Positions 59,413 to 64,000 of a stretch of DNA of 64,000 nt are shown piece after piece. Position numbers and translations under genes: made by a program. Each line of letters begins with the position of its first letter. Within the stretch, counting starts at the first letter, position 1. This stretch comes from Rhodococcus sp. W8901 (GTDB lineage: Bacteria > Actinomycetota > Actinomycetes > Mycobacteriales > Mycobacteriaceae): positions 5,208,001 to 5,272,000 of the forward strand of contig NZ_CP054690.1 in assembly GCF_013348805.1 (NCBI RefSeq), in the 5' to 3' direction. Under the pieces are notes generated by a model that made no database searches, was not told where the DNA came from, and was given only the letters and a program-made list of their open reading frames with translations.

Positions 59413-60491
59413 CAGATGCTCTCCACTCTCACCTTGGTGCCCGACGCGGCACCGGCCTCCGCCTGGGTGTCCGCGGTGTCCTGCGCCTCGGGGCCGCCGA
59501 GCGGGAAGTGGCACGCCACCTCGTGCGGGTGCCGCGCACCCGCGGTGTCGGCGCACACCGTCAGCTCGGGAACCACCTCGAGGCACTTCTGCTGTGCATA
59601 GCGGCAGCGGGACGCGAACGAGCACCCCTGCTGCGGCTTCGTCATGTCCGGCAGGCCACCCTCGATCGATTCGAGAGTGGTGTGCGGCTCCTGCTCGAGC
59701 CGAGGCACCGCGGCCAGCAACGCCTCGGTGTACGGATGCCGAGGGCTGCCGAACAGCTGCCGGGTGGGCGCCGTCTCGACGATCCGTCCGGCATACATGA
59801 CCGCGACGCGATCCGTCTGCCCGGCAACCACGCCCAGGTCGTGACTGACGAGGATTCCGGCCATGCCCAACTCGACACGCAACGATTCGAGCAGCTCGAG
59901 GATCTGCTTCTGAACCGTCACGTCGAGCGCGGTTGTCGGCTCGTCGGCGATCGTCAGTTTCGGGTCGCACGCCAGCGCCATCGCGATCACTACGCGCTGA
60001 CGCATGCCGCCGGACAGCTCGTGCGGGTACTGATCCATCCGCCGCTCGGGTTCGGGTATCCGGACCTTGCGCAGGAGTTCGATCGCCCGCGCCCGAGCCT
60101 CGTCCTTGCCGAGACCCAGGTGCGCGCGGAGGGACTCTGTGACGTGGGTTCCGATGCGCTTGAACGGGTTGAGCGCCGACATCGGATCCTGGAACACCAT
60201 CGCGATGTCCTTGCCCCACAGCTGCTGCTGCTCCTTGCGGGTCAGGGACTGCATGTCCCGGCCCATGAAGCGCACGCTGCCGGTCACCTTGGCGGGCCCG
60301 TCGGTCGACACCAGCCCCATGATGGTCTGGCCCAGAACCGATTTGCCGGACCCGGACTCGCCGACCAGCCCGAGGGTCTCGCCGGCGTCGAGCCGGAGCG
60401 AGACGCCGTCCACGGCGCGGAGCTGTCCGCGCTTGGTGCGGAACCTGGTGTACACGTTGTCCACCGTCAACAATGGCTCGTTGCTACTCAC
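59412..60491 (-). CDS. Oligopeptide ABC transporter, ATPase (OppD/DppD type)
   Basis: A 359-residue ATPase with GESGSGKSV, LSGGMRQRVVIAMAL, LTIADEPTTALDVT and a C-terminal Cys cluster (CSFASRCRYA). The start is the GTG in GTGA, overlapping the OppC stop by four bases, with GGAGGTGA upstream. The longer frame to 60791 is the antisense-like extension and is rejected. Confidence 0.92.
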   Translation of the reverse strand: MSSNEPLLTVDNVYTRFRTKRGQLRAVDGVSLRLDAGETLGLVGESGSGKSVLGQTIMGLVSTDGPAKVTGSVRFMGRDMQSLTRKEQQQLWGKDIAMVFQDPMSALNPFKRIGTHVTESLRAHLGLGKDEARARAIELLRKVRIPEPERRMDQYPHELSGGMRQRVVIAMALACDPKLTIADEPTTALDVTVQKQILELLESLRVELGMAGILVSHDLGVVAGQTDRVAVMYAGRIVETAPTRQLFGSPRHPYTEALLAAVPRLEQEPHTTLESIEGGLPDMTKPQQGCSFASRCRYAQQKCLEVVPELTVCADTAGARHPHEVACHFPLGGPEAQDTADTQAEAGAASGTKVRVESI

Positions 60492-61597
60492 AGCTTCACC
60501 TCCCGTGTTCCGCCCGTGCGCTTCTGGGCCTTCTCGCCGACCAGGTTGAAGGAGAACACCGTCAGGAACAGGAACAGGCCCGGCACCAGAACGATGTACG
60601 GATGCTGCTCGAACACCTTGCCCTGACCCTCGGAGATCATGTTTCCCCAGGTCGGTGACGGCGGCTGGATGCCCAGCCCCAGGAAGCTCAGGGATGCCTC
60701 CGCGACGATCATCACCGAGATCATCACCATGCCCAACGAGAGGAGCGGCAGCGCGACGTTGGGCGCGATCTCTCGCACCATGACCCGCCACTTCGTGGCT
60801 CCCATCGCCCTTGCCGCCAGCACGAATTCACGTTGCGAGAACACCAGGGTGTTGGCACGAGCGATGCGGACCATGCTGGGTATCGCGAGCACGGCCAGCG
60901 CGAAGGAGATGTTGCGCAGGTTCGGCTCGAGGACCGACGCGAGTGCGATCAGCAGGATCAGCGCGGGCACCGCGAGCAACGAGTTCGTGAACACCCCGAT
61001 GATCCGGTCGACCTTGCCGCCGAAGTAGCCGGCGATGATGCCGATCGCCCCACCCACGAGGATGCCGATCAGGACCGCGGCAACCGCGACGATCAGCGAG
61101 GAACGTGCTCCATAGATGGACCGGGCCAGCATGTCGAGGCCGAAGTTGTTGGTGCCGAGTGGATGCGCCGAGAACAGGCTCGGTTCGGCGTAGCTCTTGG
61201 CGCTGAGGGTCTTGGTGGTGTCCTCGTGTTCGGCCAGCGGCAGGAGCGGCGCGATCACCGCGGCCACGATGAGCACCGTCAGCCACGCGCAGGACAGGAT
61301 GAAGGTCAGATCGAAGTCGGATCCGAAGCGGGCCAGTCCGAGGCGGCGCACGCCCATGTAGAGCGCCACGAGCCCGACCGCGAAGATCGCGAGGCGTGCT
61401 CCCATCACCACTCCCGCGGCCCCGAGTCCGACACCGGCGGCGATCAGGCCCACCACGGTGAGGATCGCACCGACCCGGTACAGGTTGCGGCGCTCGGCGA
61501 GATCCGATGCGTTCGCCAGCTCCTCCGCGTTCGCGTCGTCGAGTGCCCGGCCGGTGATGGCCGGCATTTCGATGTCGTCGGTCGTCGTGTCAGACAT
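60488..61597 (-). CDS. Oligopeptide ABC transporter permease (OppC/DppC type)
   Basis: The 369-residue permease has an additional hydrophobic hairpin at residues 40-85 before the usual OppC core. The EAA loop is seen as EFVLAARAMGATKWRVMVREI, followed by SFLGLGIQPPSPTWGNM. The longer N-terminus is unusual but in frame. It overlaps the OppB stop by eight bases. Confidence 0.92.
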   Translation of the reverse strand: MSDTTTDDIEMPAITGRALDDANAEELANASDLAERRNLYRVGAILTVVGLIAAGVGLGAAGVVMGARLAIFAVGLVALYMGVRRLGLARFGSDFDLTFILSCAWLTVLIVAAVIAPLLPLAEHEDTTKTLSAKSYAEPSLFSAHPLGTNNFGLDMLARSIYGARSSLIVAVAAVLIGILVGGAIGIIAGYFGGKVDRIIGVFTNSLLAVPALILLIALASVLEPNLRNISFALAVLAIPSMVRIARANTLVFSQREFVLAARAMGATKWRVMVREIAPNVALPLLSLGMVMISVMIVAEASLSFLGLGIQPPSPTWGNMISEGQGKVFEQHPYIVLVPGLFLFLTVFSFNLVGEKAQKRTGGTREVKL

Positions 61598-62543
61598 GGG
61601 CTCGTCGGCTCCTTGGGTCGAGGTATCCGTACGCGATGTCGATGACGCCGTTGGCGACCACGTAGACGAGAGCGATCACCAGGACCGCCCCCTGCACCAT
61701 CGGCATGTCGCCCTGCTGTGCGGCGCGGACGATCAGCGACCCCATGCCCGGCAACGAGAACAGCGTCTCGACGATCACGGTGCTGCCGATCATCGAACCG
61801 AGGACGATGCCGAGCATCGTGATGAGCGAGAACGACGACGGCCGCAACGCATCACTGAAGAGCAGTCGGGCATTCGACATGCCCTTCGCCTTGGCGACGA
61901 GGATGAAGTTCTCCTTCAACGTCATGACCAGGTCGCTGCGCAGGATGCGGATGAACATCGCCATCTCCAGCAGGCTGATCGTGATCGCCGGAAGGATTGC
62001 GTGGTAGAGGTTCCGGCCGAGTCCCTCCGATACCCGCACCCACTGCGACCGCGGGAACCAGCCGAGATAGTTGACCATGACCATGATCAGCAGCAGGCCC
62101 GACAGGAAGCTGGGGATCGAGAGCACACCGAACGTGCAGGCGCTGATCGCACGGTCGATCCAGCCACCCTGGTGACGGGCGGACCACATCGCCAACGGCA
62201 CCGCGACGACGATCGCGATGAACAGGCCCATGACGGCGAGCTGGACACTCACCGGCATTGCGGCGCTGATGCTCTCGGTCACCGGCCCTTGCGGCGGCAC
62301 CATCGACTGCCCCAGGTCGCCCTGCAGTGCACCGGACAACCAGTGCCAGTATCGCGTGAGGAAGGGGTCGTCGAGACCCATGTCCGCCCGCGCCTGCGCG
62401 TACTCCTCGGGTGTGTGCCCCTCGCCCAGCATCGCGACGGACGGATCACCCGGGATGAGTGACACGAGCGCAAACGTACCGAGACTGACGACGAAGAGCA
62501 CGACGATCAACTCGACGATCTTATCGATCACTGTTCTCGCCAT
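61590..62543 (-). CDS. Oligopeptide ABC transporter permease (OppB/DppB type)
   Basis: The 317-residue inner-membrane permease begins with the ARTVIDKIVELIVVLFVVSL helix. The EAA-like motif NFILVAKAKGMSNARLLFSDA is near residue 225. It pairs with OppC to form the pore. It follows the binding-protein gene by 63 bases. Confidence 0.92.
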   Translation of the reverse strand: MARTVIDKIVELIVVLFVVSLGTFALVSLIPGDPSVAMLGEGHTPEEYAQARADMGLDDPFLTRYWHWLSGALQGDLGQSMVPPQGPVTESISAAMPVSVQLAVMGLFIAIVVAVPLAMWSARHQGGWIDRAISACTFGVLSIPSFLSGLLLIMVMVNYLGWFPRSQWVRVSEGLGRNLYHAILPAITISLLEMAMFIRILRSDLVMTLKENFILVAKAKGMSNARLLFSDALRPSSFSLITMLGIVLGSMIGSTVIVETLFSLPGMGSLIVRAAQQGDMPMVQGAVLVIALVYVVANGVIDIAYGYLDPRSRRAHV

Positions 62544-62606
62544 CTCCGCACCGCCTCCTTCCTGAATCCATGAGCATCCCTGCTGTCCGTGTGGGCAGAT
62601 CGCCGG

Positions 62607-64000
62607 CTAGGAAGCCGAATCCGCGGTGAGCCAAGCATTTCCGAAAAGCATGATGCCGTCGGCGCTGGGCGTGATCCCGTGGACGTTCTTGCTCCACGGG
62701 ATGAAGAACTTGCCGGTGCTGACCGTGACCATCGGCGAGGTCTCGTTCACGAGGGTCTGCATTTCCTCGACGACCCCGAGTCGGGCCTCGTCCGTGGGAG
62801 CGGTCTGCAGGTTGCCGAGCAGTGCGTCCATCTCCGGGTTCTTGTACCCGAGGACGTTCGAGGCCGAACCGCTGAAGAAGTTGCCGTACAGGCGCACGAA
62901 CGGCGACTCGTCGAGGACGTTGAACGCCGAGTACGAGATGTCGTAGTCGAACTGCGCGTATGTCTTCTTCACTAGATCGTTGATGCTCGTCGCGTAGACG
63001 ATGTCGACGGTGAATCCGACCGCCTGCAGCATCGACTGGAAGGCCAGTGCGCTGCGCTGGGTTTGCGGATCGTTGAGCCCGACGTAGGTGAGCTTGCCGT
63101 CGTATCCGTCGGCCTTGGCCTCCGCGAGGTACTTCTTCGCCGCCTCCGGGTCGTAGCCGGTGCCGGCCACATCGCCGTGCCACTTGGACCCCGTCTGGAA
63201 CATGTCGCTGCCGGGCAGGCCCTGCCCGCCCTCGACGCGCTCGTTGAAGGTGTCGGGGTTGACCCCGGCCACAATCGCCTTGCGGACCCGCTCGTCGGCG
63301 CCCGCTCGACCCTCACGCTGGTTGATGAGGCCGACTCCACCCATGTTGAAGGTGTAGACGAAACCGGTGTCGCCCGAGTCGAGGGCGCTGTGAACTGCCT
63401 CCGCACCACGCAGATACGCGACCTGGACGCCACCCGTGTGCAGGGCGTCGAGCTTGCCCTGCTCACTGACGATGGCCGGGAAGCGCAGCTTGTCCAGGTG
63501 CGGCTTGCCGTCCCAGTACGACGGGCTCGCCGTCAGGACGAGCTCGTCCTGGGAGGCGAACTTCTCGACCCGGAACGGGCCGGCGCCGACCGGGGCGAAG
63601 GTGCCGGTCGCCATCGACGAGGGCGCCACGATCATGCCCGGTCCGGTGGTGAGCATGATCGGAAACTCGTTCCACGCCTGCTTGAGCGTGAACACCACGG
63701 TGGCCGGATCGGGCGAGGCGACGTCGGCGACGGTGGCCTTCCACACCTGGGTGTGGGTGCCCTTCTTCTCCAGGTAGTGGTTGATGCTCCACTGCACCGC
63801 CGCAGCATCGACCGGGGTGGCGTCACTGAACTTCGCGTCGGGCCGGAGCTTCAACGTCCACACCGTGTTGTCGGCGTTCGCGGTCAGCGACTGCGCGAGT
63901 TGTGGCTGATACTCCTTGCTTTCGGAGTCGTAGCGCATCAACAGGTCGTAGATCGCCGCCATCTCGCTGCCACCGGTGGCGCCGCCGTCCTGGCGGTCGG
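62607..64000 (-). CDS. Peptide ABC transporter substrate-binding protein, 5' end outside the window
   Basis: At least 464 residues of an SBP_bac_5-family binding protein. The frame is open to the right edge (upstream residues DRQDGGATGGSE precede MAAIYDLLMRYD), so the signal peptide and start lie outside. Family marks are WTLKLRPDAKFSDATPVDA and VGAGPFRVEKF. It would deliver a short peptide or amide-like solute to the OppB/C pore. It is first in the five-gene transporter-amidase operon. Confidence 0.9.
   Translation of the reverse strand, partial: DRQDGGATGGSEMAAIYDLLMRYDSESKEYQPQLAQSLTANADNTVWTLKLRPDAKFSDATPVDAAAVQWSINHYLEKKGTHTQVWKATVADVASPDPATVVFTLKQAWNEFPIMLTTGPGMIVAPSSMATGTFAPVGAGPFRVEKFASQDELVLTASPSYWDGKPHLDKLRFPAIVSEQGKLDALHTGGVQVAYLRGAEAVHSALDSGDTGFVYTFNMGGVGLINQREGRAGADERVRKAIVAGVNPDTFNERVEGGQGLPGSDMFQTGSKWHGDVAGTGYDPEAAKKYLAEAKADGYDGKLTYVGLNDPQTQRSALAFQSMLQAVGFTVDIVYATSINDLVKKTYAQFDYDISYSAFNVLDESPFVRLYGNFFSGSASNVLGYKNPEMDALLGNLQTAPTDEARLGVVEEMQTLVNETSPMVTVSTGKFFIPWSKNVHGITPSADGIMLFGNAWLTADSAS

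Noticed and set aside
58423-60219. Long OppF frame extending through the OppD gene
   Set aside because: The real start at 59412 is coupled to the OppD stop and gives the usual length.

Overview
The window is very GC-rich, densely coded DNA from a mycolic-acid-containing actinomycete. Rhodococcus or a close relative such as Nocardia fits best. The evidence is gene content: a 3-ketosteroid 9-alpha-hydroxylase oxygenase (KshA), FadE25- and FadB2-type beta-oxidation enzymes, a LigC/Prim-PolC repair pair, a WhiB protein, an MTB12-type lipoprotein and many FadD/FadE/TetR genes. I found no rRNA, tRNA, CRISPR array, insertion sequence or phage structural gene.

Layout. 1-7480 is an acyl-CoA catabolic cluster around a TetR gene. 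To the left are a partial serine hydrolase and an aldehyde-dehydrogenase homologue without catalytic residues. To the right are a fused double acyl-CoA dehydrogenase, an acyl-CoA ligase and an SMP-30-type lactonase. 7502-10111 encodes an 869-residue repeat protein of unknown role. 10112-11333 holds a possible leader peptide with two mutually exclusive hairpins, an HNH nuclease and a WhiB protein. 11420-14330 is a second TetR unit (conserved hypothetical plus aminoglycoside-phosphotransferase-like protein) with a 12-bp inverted-repeat operator. 14363-18487 holds Prim-PolC, LigC, OsmC and CorA. 18725-19267 is a deletion scar that joins the 3' ends of two divergent genes. 19257-21860 is a LuxR regulator divergent from an acyl-CoA ligase.

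22035-46574 is one minus-strand gene of about 24.5 kb for a non-ribosomal peptide synthetase of about 8,180 residues. The order read from the motifs is C-T / C-A-T / C-A-T-E / C-A-T / C-A-T-E / C-A-T / C-A-T-TE. That gives six adenylation domains, two epimerases, an EntF/DhbF-like first condensation domain, and a first carrier protein with no adenylation domain. The expected product is an N-acylated peptide of six (possibly seven) residues with Thr or Thr-like residues at modules 2 and 5 and D-residues at modules 3 and 5. No MbtH, phosphopantetheinyl transferase or starter-acid gene lies in the window.

46800-50254 holds a TetR gene, fadE25-like and fadB2-like genes and a palindromic operator repeated between the first two. 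Two very small hydrophobic-peptide genes flank fadB2 (49070-49243 and 50427-50555). 50850-52234 is kshA with a translationally coupled 73-residue Cys-containing protein. 52348-54738 is a large LuxR-type ATPase regulator. 54812-56956 holds an MTB12-like lipoprotein and a drug-efflux-type MFS protein. 56964-64000 is an amidase followed by a complete oligopeptide ABC importer whose binding-protein gene runs off the right edge.

All assignments come from reading motifs by eye. No database search was run. Adenylation specificity codes were extracted by hand alignment to GrsA and are firm only for the Thr domain.
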